Counted from the first letter of the stretch, positions 8,479 to 17,911 are shown. The stretch: 64,000 nucleotides of DNA from Streptomyces sp. NBC_01481 (GCF_026339995.1 NZ_JAPEPT010000003.1:558001-622000); one strand, 5' to 3'. Notes: generated by a model from the letters alone, not told the origin. A program made the numbers and translations.

Positions 8479-9510
8479 TCAGGAAGGCCGGGGGCTCATG
8501 GCGAGGTCCGCCTGCCAGCGCACCTCGCCGTCCCGCACCCGGTCGGTGGGCCTGAGGCCGGCCGCTGCGGCGACCGCCGCCGACGCGAGATGGTCCGAGT
8601 GCACATGGGCGACGGCCGTGTGCACCGACCGGTCCGCGAGCCAGCCGACGAGCGCGCGTGCCGCCTCGGTGGCGACACCCCGGCCCTGCCAGGGCGTGCC
8701 GACCACCCAGGCGACCTCGGCCGTGCGGCCGTGTCCCGAGGGGCGCACCGTCGCCTGGACGGTGCCCGCGAGACAGGACTCGGCCCGGAGGCTGATGACC
8801 CAGTTGCACCAGGACACGGCGGGATCGGGCGCACCTGCCAGCATGCGGGCGTACCGCGAACGCAGGGCTTCGACCGTGTCGGGCGCACCGCCGATGAAGG
8901 TGTGCAGGGACGGATCGGCCAGGGCCTTCGCCATCTCGTCCGCGTGCTCGACGGCGAGCGGCAGCAGCACCAGCCGTTCGGTGCGGATGAGCTCGGAGGC
9001 GAGGCGTGGCAGCAGCGGGCGCCGGTAGCGCAGCTTGATCAGCGGGAGGCCGGAGCTCGTGTCCACCTCCACGGCGCCGTCCTGGCGCCAGCCGGACGCC
9101 TCGTAGAACCGGCGTGCCCGGTCATTGGCCTCCAGCACCCACAGCGTGGCCCGGGTGAAGCCCGCCTCCGTGAACTCGTCGACGACGGCCGCCAGCAGGC
9201 TTGAGCCGACTCCGGAGCCCCACACCTCCGGCAGCGCGTACAGCATGCCGATCTCGGCGGTGCCCGCGGTGCGGCCCGGTGCGTACGAGGCGAAGGCGAC
9301 GATCCCCTCAAGGGTCTCGGCGACCAGCACACCGGCGCCGGGTCTTCGGGGCTGGGTGAGCCGTCCCGTCCAGGTCAGCGCCTCACGCGCGGGATCGAGC
9401 GAATCGAGATGCTCCTGAGGCACGAGACCGGAGAACGCCGCCTGCCAGGACCGTACGTGGACCGCGGCGATCCCCGGTGCGTCATGCGTCTGCGCGCGGC
9501 GGATCTGCAT
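8479..9510 (-). CDS. Tandem two-domain GNAT acetyltransferase
   Basis: 343 residues made of two GNAT domains. The N-terminal one (residues 1-165) starts IRRAQTHDAPGIAAVHVRSWQAAF and has GMLYALPEVWGSGVGSSLLAAVVDEF as its acetyl-CoA loop; the C-terminal one (about 170-343) starts IRTERLVLLPLAVEHADEM and has VVGTPWQGRGVATEAARALVGWL. Both loops keep the Q/G-x-G-x-G/A pattern, so both may be active. Gene fusion of an ElaA/YesJ-type and a RimJ-type domain is the simplest description. No ribosome binding site is obvious at the chosen ATG. Confidence 0.87.
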   Translation of the reverse strand: MQIRRAQTHDAPGIAAVHVRSWQAAFSGLVPQEHLDSLDPAREALTWTGRLTQPRRPGAGVLVAETLEGIVAFASYAPGRTAGTAEIGMLYALPEVWGSGVGSSLLAAVVDEFTEAGFTRATLWVLEANDRARRFYEASGWRQDGAVEVDTSSGLPLIKLRYRRPLLPRLASELIRTERLVLLPLAVEHADEMAKALADPSLHTFIGGAPDTVEALRSRYARMLAGAPDPAVSWCNWVISLRAESCLAGTVQATVRPSGHGRTAEVAWVVGTPWQGRGVATEAARALVGWLADRSVHTAVAHVHSDHLASAAVAAAAGLRPTDRVRDGEVRWQADLAMSPRPS

Positions 9511-9582
9511 GTGCTCATGGTGCGGGACGCAGGCCGAGCCCGTCGATCCGGTTTCCGTGCGAGTCCCGCGAGTGGACGGGCT

Positions 9583-11175
9583 TCAGAGCAGGGCCTGCGG
9601 GCGGTAGACGGTCAGCACCTCGACCTGCTTGTCCACCACCAACTCCCGTGGCGCTGCGGTCACTTCACCGTCGTATGCCAGCGGCGTGCCCGGCGCGAGC
9701 CCGGAGATACGCAGCTGGTGCAGCTTCTGCGCCGCGTGCACCGGCGAGCGGCTCAGCGGGCCGGCGAGCGCCGCGGCCAGCAGCCGCAGCCCCGGCCAGC
9801 GGCCGCCGTGCACCACGCGCACATCCAGCAGGCCGTCGGCCAGATACTGGCGGTTGCCGGGCGTCGGGCCCACCGGCTGGTAGATGCCGTTGCCGGCGAA
9901 CAGCATCCACATCGGGCGGCGGCGGCCCTGAACCTCGGCCTCCAGCGGGTGTTCGCCGCGCAGCACCCGTGCCGCCGCGAGCACCCCGGCCGGCCAGCCG
10001 CCGATACGCGGCGACCAGCGCTCACGGATGCGCACCAGCTCCGGATAGACGCCCAGGCTGAAGGTGTTGAGAAAGTGGCCCGGTTCGGCGCCGCCCCCGG
10101 GTCCCGGGGTGAAGCGCCCCAGGTCGACGCGGACGGCCTCGCCGCCCGCGAGGGCACGGCAGGTGTCCTGGACCGTTTCGATGCCCAGGTCGTACGCGAA
10201 GTGGTTGAGCGTGCCGCCCGGGAAGACGGCGAGCGGCACACCGCGCGCGGCGGCGAAAGTCGCCGCCCGGTTGACGGTTCCGTCGCCCCCGAGGATCCCC
10301 AGCACCCGGCCGCGTCCGGCCGCCTTCTCCAGCTCCGCCGCCAGCTCGTCGGGGCGGCACTCCACCAATTCGGCGAGCGGTAGCAGCTCATGCACCAGCC
10401 GGGCCGAATCCGCCGAGCCCGCCTGCCGGTTGACCACGACCACCAGGCCATCGCCGTCGCGCAGCGCGGGTGCGTCGGCATGCGGCGGGCCGGGCGGTGG
10501 AAGCTGCGAACGGGTCGGCACCGCGCCGCGCAGCGCGAAGGCTGCACCCACTCCCAGCGCCGCGCCCACCAGCACGTCGCTCGGATAGTGCACGCCGGTG
10601 TAGACGCGCGAGAACGCGACAGACGCGGCCACCGGCGCGACGACCGCGCCCCAGCTCTTCGACTCCAGCGCCACGCCGGTCGCGAAGGCCGCCGCCGAGG
10701 CGGCGTGCCCGGAGGGGAAGGACGTCGTGAACGGCTGCCGCTTCAGCTGCCGTATCACGGGCACCGCGTCGAGCAGCGGCCGTGCTCTGCGCACCGAGCG
10801 CTTGCCGATGGTGTTGATGGCGGCGGAGGCGAGCGCGAGAGACGCCACGCCCCGTACCGCGGCTCGCCGAGAGCGCGTTTCCAGGGTTCGTGGCCGGCGT
10901 GGGCCAGGGGGCGTTGGTGGTTGCTGCCCGGTGGGTGGTTTCGCGAGCGAGCCCGCTACGCGCCCGAGCGCGGCAATCCCGGCGGCCGTGCCGAGCCAGA
11001 GCAGCCCGTGGTTGGCGCTGCGGCTCAGCCGAGGCAGCACCGGCTCCGCGAGTGGCCAGTGCCGGGCCGCGACGGCGTGGTGGACCTGCCGGTCCCACGC
11101 GCCGAGCAGCGCCGTGACCCGGGCGCGGACCTGCGACATTCCCTGTGTTTGAGCCTGTGCGTGAGCGTCTGACAT
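9583..11175 (-). CDS. Bifunctional PAP2 phosphatase / diacylglycerol kinase-family lipid kinase
   Basis: About 530 residues, membrane-associated. The N-terminal half is a PAP2 phosphatase: KRSVRRARP (motif 1), FPSGHAASAAAF (motif 2) and SRVYTGVHYPSDVLVGAALG (motif 3), interleaved with hydrophobic helices. The C-terminal half is a DAGK/YegS-like lipid kinase with ILGGDGTVNRAA and VFPGGTLNHFAYDLG. Such fusions are common in actinomycetes and presumably couple phosphatidate dephosphorylation and rephosphorylation in lipid turnover. The frame extends further upstream, but ATG at 11175 (MSDAHAQ) gives the normal family length. Confidence 0.88.
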   Translation of the reverse strand: MSDAHAQAQTQGMSQVRARVTALLGAWDRQVHHAVAARHWPLAEPVLPRLSRSANHGLLWLGTAAGIAALGRVAGSLAKPPTGQQPPTPPGPRRPRTLETRSRRAAVRGVASLALASAAINTIGKRSVRRARPLLDAVPVIRQLKRQPFTTSFPSGHAASAAAFATGVALESKSWGAVVAPVAASVAFSRVYTGVHYPSDVLVGAALGVGAAFALRGAVPTRSQLPPPGPPHADAPALRDGDGLVVVVNRQAGSADSARLVHELLPLAELVECRPDELAAELEKAAGRGRVLGILGGDGTVNRAATFAAARGVPLAVFPGGTLNHFAYDLGIETVQDTCRALAGGEAVRVDLGRFTPGPGGGAEPGHFLNTFSLGVYPELVRIRERWSPRIGGWPAGVLAAARVLRGEHPLEAEVQGRRRPMWMLFAGNGIYQPVGPTPGNRQYLADGLLDVRVVHGGRWPGLRLLAAALAGPLSRSPVHAAQKLHQLRISGLAPGTPLAYDGEVTAAPRELVVDKQVEVLTVYRPQALL

Positions 11176-11410
11176 GGAACGCGGGTACCCGGTGGACGGC
11201 GCCGCCACGCAGGAGGGGACCCATTCACCCACCAGGAGGCGGCCCGTGCGGGGTGTCGAGCCGGTGGTCCGCCACCCGGTCAGCGTCGCCCGGCACCGTC
11301 GTCCAATGCCCGGCAGATCGCGACTCCCGCGCGGCGAGCTCGCGCAAACCTCCGTATAAAGGGCTCGTGGGCCGGTGACCGGTCCTGGGGACACGCGGAG
11401 GTGACGGCAC

Positions 11411-12628
11411 ATGCAGCGGACGGCACCGGAAGACCGTGGCCGTGTCCGTTACGGACCGCCCGCCCCCGAGTCCGGACTGCCCGTGCTGCCCGAGCTCGTC
11501 GATGTGCTCGCGGCCGCGTCGGACCGCGCCGTGGGGGAGCCGCCGGGCGGCGGCCCCGAGCTGCGCGAGGCGGCCTGCGGCTACTGGTGGCGGCGCGGGC
11601 TGCGCTCCCGGCCCGAGGAGGTGGCCGCGGCTTCCGGCGCGCAGCCCCTGCTGCTCGCCCTGATCGGGGCGCACGACGGCGATGTGCTGATGCCGCGCCC
11701 GTGCCCCGCCTGGTGGACTCCGCAGGTCCGGCTGCTCGGCAGGCCCGCCTACCATGTGCCGACCCCGGCGGAGTGCGGCGGTGTGCCCGACCCGTTCGCC
11801 CTGCTCGAGACCGTACGCAGAGTCCGCGCCGAGGGAGGCATGCCCCGGCTGCTGCTGCTCTCAGTCGCCGACGACCCCACCGCGACCGTCGCCCCGCCCG
11901 AGACCGTGCGCGAGGCGTGCGAGGCCGCCGTCGGTGAGGGGCTGCACATCATCAGCGACGAGACCTGGCGCGACACCCTGCACCGGCCCCACGAGACGGT
12001 GCTGCTCAGCCCCGCGGAGATGTGCCCCGAGGACGTGACCATCATCAGCGATCTGGCCGGAGCGCTCACGCCCCCATCCTGGCCGGTTGCCGTCGCCCGC
12101 TTCCCCCGCACCGACGAGGGCGCGCTCAGGCGGGCCAGGACCCTCGACTTCCTCACCGCGCTGGGCGCGGTCGTCGCCGAACCGATCGCGGTGGCCGCGA
12201 CCCACGCGCTCGACGAGCCCGGTCCGGTCACCGAAAGGGCCGAGCGGGCGGCTGCCCTGCACGCGCGCGTGGCCGCGGAAGTGCACCGCGCGGTGCTCGC
12301 CTCCGGGGCCCTGTCCCGGCCGCCGCAGGCGGGCCGCCATCTGTACGCCGACCTCGGGCCGCTGCGCTCGCAACTCGCAGACCGGGGTGTGAACGACTCC
12401 ATGGAGCTCGAGGAGTATCTGAGCGACCGCATCGGGACGCCCGTACCCGGCGGACACCGGTTCGACGACGAGCTGGGGGCGCTGCGGGTACGGCTGGCCA
12501 CCGGGCCGCTGCTGGGTTCGACTCCCGAGCAGCGGCAGGAATCACTCACCTCACCGGCACCTCTGGAATTGCCGCACGTGGCGGGGGCGTTGAGCATTCT
12601 TGGAACGGCCTTCGACGAACTGCGTTGA
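11411..12628 (+). CDS. Aminotransferase class I/II-fold protein lacking any lysine
   Basis: 405 residues resembling fold-type I PLP aminotransferases: substrate/cofactor segments AAASGAQPLLLALIGAHDGDVLM, the large-domain GLHIISDETWRD with the Asp that normally pairs with the PLP pyridine nitrogen (Asp183), and then IISDLAGALTPPSWPVAVARF at 211-231, where active enzymes have S-x-S-K-x-x-x-x-P-G. The Schiff-base lysine is absent, and reading the whole translation shows no lysine anywhere. It therefore cannot use PLP by the usual mechanism and is probably a pseudo-enzyme, scaffold or regulator. Followed 12 bp later by an MBL-fold gene, likely the same operon. Confidence 0.75.
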   Translation: MQRTAPEDRGRVRYGPPAPESGLPVLPELVDVLAAASDRAVGEPPGGGPELREAACGYWWRRGLRSRPEEVAAASGAQPLLLALIGAHDGDVLMPRPCPAWWTPQVRLLGRPAYHVPTPAECGGVPDPFALLETVRRVRAEGGMPRLLLLSVADDPTATVAPPETVREACEAAVGEGLHIISDETWRDTLHRPHETVLLSPAEMCPEDVTIISDLAGALTPPSWPVAVARFPRTDEGALRRARTLDFLTALGAVVAEPIAVAATHALDEPGPVTERAERAAALHARVAAEVHRAVLASGALSRPPQAGRHLYADLGPLRSQLADRGVNDSMELEEYLSDRIGTPVPGGHRFDDELGALRVRLATGPLLGSTPEQRQESLTSPAPLELPHVAGALSILGTAFDELR

Positions 12629-12640
12629 ACGGAGCCCCGG

Positions 12641-13771
12641 ATGACGGAACAGACGGAGCAGGCGGAGCACTCGGGCCAGGCAGACGACGCGGCACACGCC
12701 ACCGACGGGTCACAGGCGACCGACCCCGCACACGCAGACGCCTCGGCACAGGCGACCGCGCCCGCACAGCCAACTCACCCCGCACCGCCGAACCACCCCG
12801 GCGTACGCTCCCGGCCCCGCCCCCTCGGAGAGACCCGCACCTGGCCGAGGACCTTCGCCGACCGGCTCACCGCGCCCCTGCCCGGCGTACGCGCCATGGC
12901 CCGCCTCGCCACGGAGGGCGCCGTGCGCCCCGGCCCCGACGGGCTGCGCGACATTCCGCTGCTGCCCTTCGCGCCGGGGCCGCTGCCCGCCGTGGACACC
13001 GCGACCGTCGCCGTCACCTGGGCGGGACACGCCAGTTGGGTGCTCGGCATCGGTGGGCTCACCGTCCTCACCGACCCCGTCTGGTCCCGCCGCATCTTCG
13101 GCACCCCCGCCCGGATCACGCCCGTCGGAGTGCGCTGGGAGGACCTGCCGCCGATCGACGCGGTGGTCATCAGCCACAACCACTTCGACCATCTGGACGC
13201 CCCCACCGTGAAGCGACTGCCGCGCCACACCCCCGTCTTCGTCCCGGCGGGCCTCGCCCGCTGGTTCCGGCGCCGCCGCTTCACCCGCGTGACCGAACTG
13301 GACTGGTGGGAGTGCGCGGAGCTGGATGGCGTCCGCTTCGACTTCGTCCCCGCCCACCACTGGTCCAAGCGCACTCTCTTGGACACCTGCCGCTCGCTCT
13401 GGGGCGGCTGGGTGCTGACGGACCGGCTCGGCCAGTCCGTGTACTTCGCGGGCGACACCGGCTACGGCCACTGGTTCAAGGAGATCGGCCGCTGCCACCC
13501 GGACCTCGATGTGGCGCTGCTGCCGATCGGCGCGTACGACCCGCGCTGGTGGCTCAGCGATGTGCACACCGACCCCGAAGAGGCGGTACGCGCCTTCGAG
13601 GATCTCGGCGCGCGCCATATGGCCCCGATGCACTGGGCGACGTTCGTGCTCTCCGCCGAACCCGTCCTGGAGCCGCTCAGCAGGGTTCGCGCCGCCTGGG
13701 AGCGCACCGGCCGGCCGCGGGACCGGCTGTGGGACCTGCCGGTGGGCGGCTCACGCCTGCTGGCCGGTTGA
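12641..13771 (+). CDS. MBL-fold metallohydrolase (NAPE-PLD/UlaG-like)
   Basis: 376 residues. The first 60 residues are a low-complexity Ala/Thr/Gln/His/Pro stretch, then comes a metallo-beta-lactamase fold: VAVTWAGHASWVLGIGG, SHNHFDHLDAPTVKRL (the HxHxDH zinc motif), FVPAHHWSKRTLLD, VYFAGDTGYGHWF and a final PMHWATF. This order matches N-acylphosphatidylethanolamine phospholipase D-like hydrolases, so a lipid phosphodiester substrate is a reasonable guess. It starts 12 bp after the lysine-less aminotransferase and its 3' end overlaps the convergent DedA gene by 21 bp. Confidence 0.86.
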   Translation: MTEQTEQAEHSGQADDAAHATDGSQATDPAHADASAQATAPAQPTHPAPPNHPGVRSRPRPLGETRTWPRTFADRLTAPLPGVRAMARLATEGAVRPGPDGLRDIPLLPFAPGPLPAVDTATVAVTWAGHASWVLGIGGLTVLTDPVWSRRIFGTPARITPVGVRWEDLPPIDAVVISHNHFDHLDAPTVKRLPRHTPVFVPAGLARWFRRRRFTRVTELDWWECAELDGVRFDFVPAHHWSKRTLLDTCRSLWGGWVLTDRLGQSVYFAGDTGYGHWFKEIGRCHPDLDVALLPIGAYDPRWWLSDVHTDPEEAVRAFEDLGARHMAPMHWATFVLSAEPVLEPLSRVRAAWERTGRPRDRLWDLPVGGSRLLAG

Positions 13772-14431
13772 GCCCGCCGAGCCGGGGCGCGACCCGCGCC
13801 GGACCCGGCGCCACAGCGTCGGCGCCCCGCTGATCACCACGGTCAGCGTCACAGCCACGACCACGCCCTTCCACGGCTCGTCGAACAGCGAGCCGCCGAG
13901 AATCCCGATCAGCTGATACGTCGCCGCCCAGGCCAGGCACGCGGGGATGTCGCCGCGCACGAAGGCGCGCAGCGGCATCCGGCTCAGCAGGCAGGCCAGC
14001 ATCACCGGGATCCGCCCGGCCGGCACCAGCCGGGAGAGCACCAGCACCGTCACCCCGTGCTCATCCAGCTTGCGCTGCGCCTGATCGAGCCGGTCCGGCG
14101 CGGCACGGTCGCTCAGCGCCGCGAGCCACCGCGAGCCGTTCTTGGAGCGGAACCCGCGCTGGCCGAGCCAGTACAGCGTCACATCCCCGAGGAACGCCGC
14201 GAGCGACGCCACCAGAAACACGAACAGCAGCGACAGCGGGGCCGTCTGATGGAAGGCCACCACCGCCGCCGAACTGACCACCGCCCCCGTCGGCACCACC
14301 GGCACCAGCGCACCCAGCACCACCAGCAGAAACAGCGACGGATAGCCGACCGCCTGCTGCGTCGATTCCGGCGGCAGCTTCCCGACGATCTCGGACAGCT
14401 GCCCGAGCGACTCCCAGGGCTTCGAACTCAC
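13751..14431 (-). CDS. DedA family membrane protein
   Basis: 226 residues of the DedA/SNARE-associated superfamily, polytopic inner-membrane proteins that act in lipid flipping and membrane homeostasis. Hydrophobic segments include LFLLVVLGALVPVVPTGAVV and LSLLFVFLVASLAAFLGDVTLYWLG, and the conserved amphipathic motif appears as VLVLSRLVPAGRIPVMLACLLSRMPLRAFVRGDI with the essential acidic/basic pair. Its start overlaps the end of the downstream-numbered MBL gene by 4 bp (ATGA), so the two are one transcription unit. Confidence 0.88.
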   Translation of the reverse strand: MSSKPWESLGQLSEIVGKLPPESTQQAVGYPSLFLLVVLGALVPVVPTGAVVSSAAVVAFHQTAPLSLLFVFLVASLAAFLGDVTLYWLGQRGFRSKNGSRWLAALSDRAAPDRLDQAQRKLDEHGVTVLVLSRLVPAGRIPVMLACLLSRMPLRAFVRGDIPACLAWAATYQLIGILGGSLFDEPWKGVVVAVTLTVVISGAPTLWRRVRRGSRPGSAGSTGQQA

Positions 14432-15192
14432 CGGGCAGCCTCCGGCCTGACCCGCTCGCCGTGCCCCAGCCGGTGCACCGCCACCTGCGGAGCCAGCCGA
14501 GCCGCCTTGCGTACGAACTCCTCGCCCGGGGCGTAGAACTCGTGCGGCCGGATCCCGTCCATCCCGATCGGCCAGTACGTGCCGTAGTGCACGGGCACGG
14601 CCGCGCGCGGCGCCAGCGAGGCCAGCGCCTGCGCCGCCCGTCCCGGGTCCAGATGCCCGTGGCCGAGAAACGGCCCCCAGCCGCCCACCGGCAGCAGCGC
14701 CACATCGACCGGCCCGACCTCGTCGGCCATCGCGTCGAAGAGCCCGGTGTCCCCGGCGAAGTACGTACGCGACTCGCCGCTGATCACATAGCCGAGCGCC
14801 GGCGAACGGTGCGGCCCGAGCGGCAGCCGCCGCCCGTCGTGCAGCGCGGGCACGGCCCGCACCACCAGGTCCCGGACCCGTACCTCGTCACCCGGCGCCA
14901 CCTCGGTGACCCGCAGACCCAGCCGGGCCAGCCCCGGCACGGACCGCGTCGCGGCGCGCGGCACCACCAGCCGGGTGCCCGGAGCCAGCCGCGCCAGTGA
15001 GGGCAGATGCAGATGGTCGGAGTGCAGATGCGACACCAGGACCGCCTCGGCGACCGCCGCCTCCGCGGGCGGCAGCTCACCGCGCCGTCTGCGCAGATGC
15101 GCGAGCCGGCGCACGAACAGCGGATCGGTCAGCACCCGGACGCCGGAGTCCTCGACCGTGCAGGTGGCATGACCCCACCAGGTGACCTCCAC
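14428..15192 (-). CDS. MBL-fold metallohydrolase (UlaG-like)
   Basis: 254 residues: VTWWGHATCTVEDSGVRVLTDPLF, VLVSHLHSDHLHLPSL (HxHxDH), TYFAGDTGLFDAMADEVGPVDVALLPVGGW and VPVHYGTY, the zinc-site series of the UlaG/beta-lactamase superfamily 3 hydrolases. It is the first gene of an ATGA-coupled pair with DedA. Together with the plus-strand MBL gene at 12641 it makes two related hydrolases within 3 kb on opposite strands around DedA, which hints at a shared membrane-lipid function, though this is inference. Confidence 0.86.
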   Translation of the reverse strand: MEVTWWGHATCTVEDSGVRVLTDPLFVRRLAHLRRRRGELPPAEAAVAEAVLVSHLHSDHLHLPSLARLAPGTRLVVPRAATRSVPGLARLGLRVTEVAPGDEVRVRDLVVRAVPALHDGRRLPLGPHRSPALGYVISGESRTYFAGDTGLFDAMADEVGPVDVALLPVGGWGPFLGHGHLDPGRAAQALASLAPRAAVPVHYGTYWPIGMDGIRPHEFYAPGEEFVRKAARLAPQVAVHRLGHGERVRPEAAR

Positions 15193-15284
15193 GCGCGCCT
15201 CCTCCTTGCACCCGTACGCCTACGAGCCTAGGTCCTGTCCGGAGTAGGGTCATCGGCCAGTGACCGAGAGTGCAGGGGGAGCCC

Positions 15285-15695
15285 ATGTCCATCGACGGCT
15301 TACGCGTGGCGGCCATCGCCAGCCTGACCCCCCTTGAGGAACTCGACCGCGACCCCTTCCTGGTGGACACCCGCAGCCAGCACGCGATGTGTGCCCGCTG
15401 GGCCGCCGACGAGGGTTATGTCGTCACCCGGCAGCTCCTCTTCTACGGACTGCGCCCCGACCACTGCGCGCTGTGGGCCGACGTCGGGGCGGGAAATGTG
15501 GATCTGTTCGTCGCCCCCAACGAGCGGGTGCTGGCCCGCGCCCTGACGTCATTGCCGGACTTCCTCGCCGAGTGCGAACGCAGAGGCGTACCGCTGGAGA
15601 CGGCGAACCTCGACGAGCCCGTGTACGACGCGGCGATGAAGGCCAGTGTGCATCGCAGGCTCTCCATGCCGACCGCCGGATACGACGGCTGCTGA
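15285..15695 (+). CDS. Hypothetical protein with a TTA codon
   Basis: 136 residues, not recognised. The ATG at 15285 is chosen because GGGGGAG lies 4 bases before it; a GTG at 15270 is in frame. No signal peptide or membrane segment. The sequence is mixed alpha/beta with MCARWAADEGYVVTRQLLFYGLRPDHCALWADVGAGNVDLFVAPNERVLARAL, resembling small proteins that Streptomyces encode next to recombinases or plasmid genes, but no such genes are here. The sixth codon (15300-15302) is TTA, rare in Streptomyces and read only by the bldA tRNA, so expression is probably tied to development or secondary metabolism. Confidence 0.72.
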   Translation: MSIDGLRVAAIASLTPLEELDRDPFLVDTRSQHAMCARWAADEGYVVTRQLLFYGLRPDHCALWADVGAGNVDLFVAPNERVLARALTSLPDFLAECERRGVPLETANLDEPVYDAAMKASVHRRLSMPTAGYDGC

Positions 15696-15798
15696 CGCCC
15701 CGCCCGGCCCCGCCCATGACCCTGCCGATAACCCCGCCGGACAAACTGAGCCCCTGTGCCAGGCTGGAGACCTGATCCAAGGGTGAGGTGAAAGCGGC

Positions 15799-17883
15799 GT
15801 GGGCGAAGGGCGATGGCGTACGGCCGGCAGAGCCCTGGTGCGGGTGATCGTGGTGTGGGCGGTGTCCACACTGACGATGCTGGCGCTCGCCGGGCTGCTG
15901 CCCGACTTCCAGCTGCAGTCCGACGACGGGGACTCCATCACCAGGACCGCCGTCACCGCCGCCTGGGGCGCGGGCGCCTTCGGTCTGCTGACCGCGCTGG
16001 TCTGGCCCGTCGTCGTACGGGCGCTGCTGCTCGTACCGGCCCTGGTGCTCGGCCTGTTGGTGTTCTTCCTCAACGGCTCGCTGCTGCTGATCGCGCTCTG
16101 GCTGATCCCCGACGGGCGCGGCGCGGCGAACCCGGAGACCGCGGTCGTCGTCGCCGCCGTGATGTCCGCCGTCGCGTCGGCGACCTCCACCGCTCTCGCC
16201 GTCCGCGACGACAACGCCTACCGCCGCCGGCTCTCCCGGCTCGCCGACCGCCGAAGACGCAGACGCGGCGAGGACAGCGGGCCCCCTCGGACGCCCGGCA
16301 CGGTCTTCCTGCAGCTCGACGGGGTCGGATACGAAGTCCTGCGGAACGCGGCCGACGACGGCGTCATGCCGACCGTCGCAGGATGGATCGGCACCACCCA
16401 CCGGCTCAGCCGCTGGCGCACCGACTGGTCCAGCCAGACCGGCGCCAGCCAGCTCGGCATCCTGCACGGCTCCAACCACGACGTCCCCGCCTTCCGCTGG
16501 TACGAGAAGGACAGCGGCCGGGTCATGGTCAGCAACCGGCCCGCGAGCGCCGCCGAACTCCAGCGCCGCGCCATCGAGCGCACCGGCGACGACGGACTGC
16601 TCACCGTCGACGGCGCGAGCCGCGGCAACCTCTTCAGCGGCGGCGCGGACCAGCTCGCGCTCGTCCTGTCCATGGCCGCCAGACGAGGCAAGGCCAACCG
16701 CTCCAGGGCGGGCTACTTCGCGTACTTCTCCGACCCAGCCAATGCCGTGCGTACCGCACTGTCCTTCGTCGCCGAAGTCGCCCGTGAGATCGGGCAGTCG
16801 ACGCGGGCACGCCTGCGCGGCGACCGGCCGCGGGTCGGACGCGGCGGGCTCTACCCCTTCATCCGGGCGTTCGCCACGGTCATCGAGCGCGATGTGGTGG
16901 TCGCCTCGGTGATGGGAGACATGCTCGCCGGGCGCACCGCCGTCTACGCCGACCTCGTCGCGTACGACGAAGTGGCCCACCACTCCGGACCGCACAGCAA
17001 GGACGCCTCGCTGGTGCTCGAACGCCTCGACCAGTCGATCGCGCTGATGGCCAAGGTCGCCGAACACGCGCCCCGCGACTACCGGATCGTGCTGCTGTCC
17101 GACCACGGCCAGAGCCCCGGAGAGACTTTCGAGAGCGTGTACGGACTCACCCTCAAGGATCTCGTGCGCGCCGGGTGCGGAATGCCCGTCTCGCGCCGGG
17201 CGGAACGTTCCAAGAGCGGCGCGGAGGCACGCGACGCCGCGGGCGACGCCCTGCGCATGGCGCTGCACCGGCAGCGCGCCGAAGGAGCGGACGAACATCC
17301 GCAGGCGGGCTCCGACCCCATCGTGCTCGCCTCCGGCAACCTCGCGCTGATCTCCTTCCCCGACACGAAGGAGCGCCTCAGCCGCGAGCAGATCGAGCGC
17401 CGCCACCCGGCGCTGCTCCGGACGCTCGCCAGCCACCCCGGCATCGGCTTCCTGCTGGTACGGAGCGAGGAGTACGGCTCATTGGTCCTCGGCCCCGACG
17501 GCGAAGAGGTACCCGTCAGCCGGCTGAACGACTACGGCCCGCTGAGTGTCTTCGGCACCGGCGCCGCGGAGGCGGTACGGCGCACCGACTCCTTCCCGCA
17601 CGTCGCCGACATCATGGTCAACTCGATGTACGACCCGAAGACGGGCACCGTGCATGCCTTCGAGGAACAGATCGGCTCGCACGGCGGGCTCGGCGGCGAA
17701 CAGTCCCAGCCCTTCCTGCTTTCGCCACTCGACCTGTCGGCACCGGCCGAACCCGGCGCCGAACTGGTCGGCGCCGAGCGTGTGCACCACGTGCTGCGGC
17801 GCTGGCTGCGCGAGTGCAAGGTGCCGCAGGTGCCGATCGGGTCTGCCGCAGAAGCCTCCCCTCCGGATACGTTGACGCCGTAG
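15799..17883 (+). CDS. Holin-like membrane domain fused to alkaline-phosphatase-superfamily domain
   Basis: 694 residues. The N-terminal 140 residues hold four hydrophobic helices of the phage_holin_4_2-like type (VWAVSTLTMLALAGLL, AWGAGAFGLLTALVWPVVVRALLLVPALVLGLLVFFL, VVVAAVMSAVASAT). An Arg-rich linker follows, then an alkaline-phosphatase-superfamily domain starting VFLQLDGVGYEVL, with AYDEVAHHSG, LLSDHGQSPGETF and a late GSHGGLGG supplying metal-binding Asp/His residues. It would act as a membrane-tethered phosphodiesterase or phosphatase. The GTG start has AGGTGA upstream. The alcohol dehydrogenase gene follows after 28 bp, probably co-transcribed. Confidence 0.84.
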   Translation: MGEGRWRTAGRALVRVIVVWAVSTLTMLALAGLLPDFQLQSDDGDSITRTAVTAAWGAGAFGLLTALVWPVVVRALLLVPALVLGLLVFFLNGSLLLIALWLIPDGRGAANPETAVVVAAVMSAVASATSTALAVRDDNAYRRRLSRLADRRRRRRGEDSGPPRTPGTVFLQLDGVGYEVLRNAADDGVMPTVAGWIGTTHRLSRWRTDWSSQTGASQLGILHGSNHDVPAFRWYEKDSGRVMVSNRPASAAELQRRAIERTGDDGLLTVDGASRGNLFSGGADQLALVLSMAARRGKANRSRAGYFAYFSDPANAVRTALSFVAEVAREIGQSTRARLRGDRPRVGRGGLYPFIRAFATVIERDVVVASVMGDMLAGRTAVYADLVAYDEVAHHSGPHSKDASLVLERLDQSIALMAKVAEHAPRDYRIVLLSDHGQSPGETFESVYGLTLKDLVRAGCGMPVSRRAERSKSGAEARDAAGDALRMALHRQRAEGADEHPQAGSDPIVLASGNLALISFPDTKERLSREQIERRHPALLRTLASHPGIGFLLVRSEEYGSLVLGPDGEEVPVSRLNDYGPLSVFGTGAAEAVRRTDSFPHVADIMVNSMYDPKTGTVHAFEEQIGSHGGLGGEQSQPFLLSPLDLSAPAEPGAELVGAERVHHVLRRWLRECKVPQVPIGSAAEASPPDTLTP

Positions 17884-17911
17884 AAGGTCAGGCGAACCGG
17901 GAGTGTGCCGA

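Noticed and set aside
12641..12820. N-terminal low-complexity part of the MBL gene as a separate small gene
   Set aside because: It is continuous with the MBL frame, has the only suitable ATG, and such tails are common in this genus.
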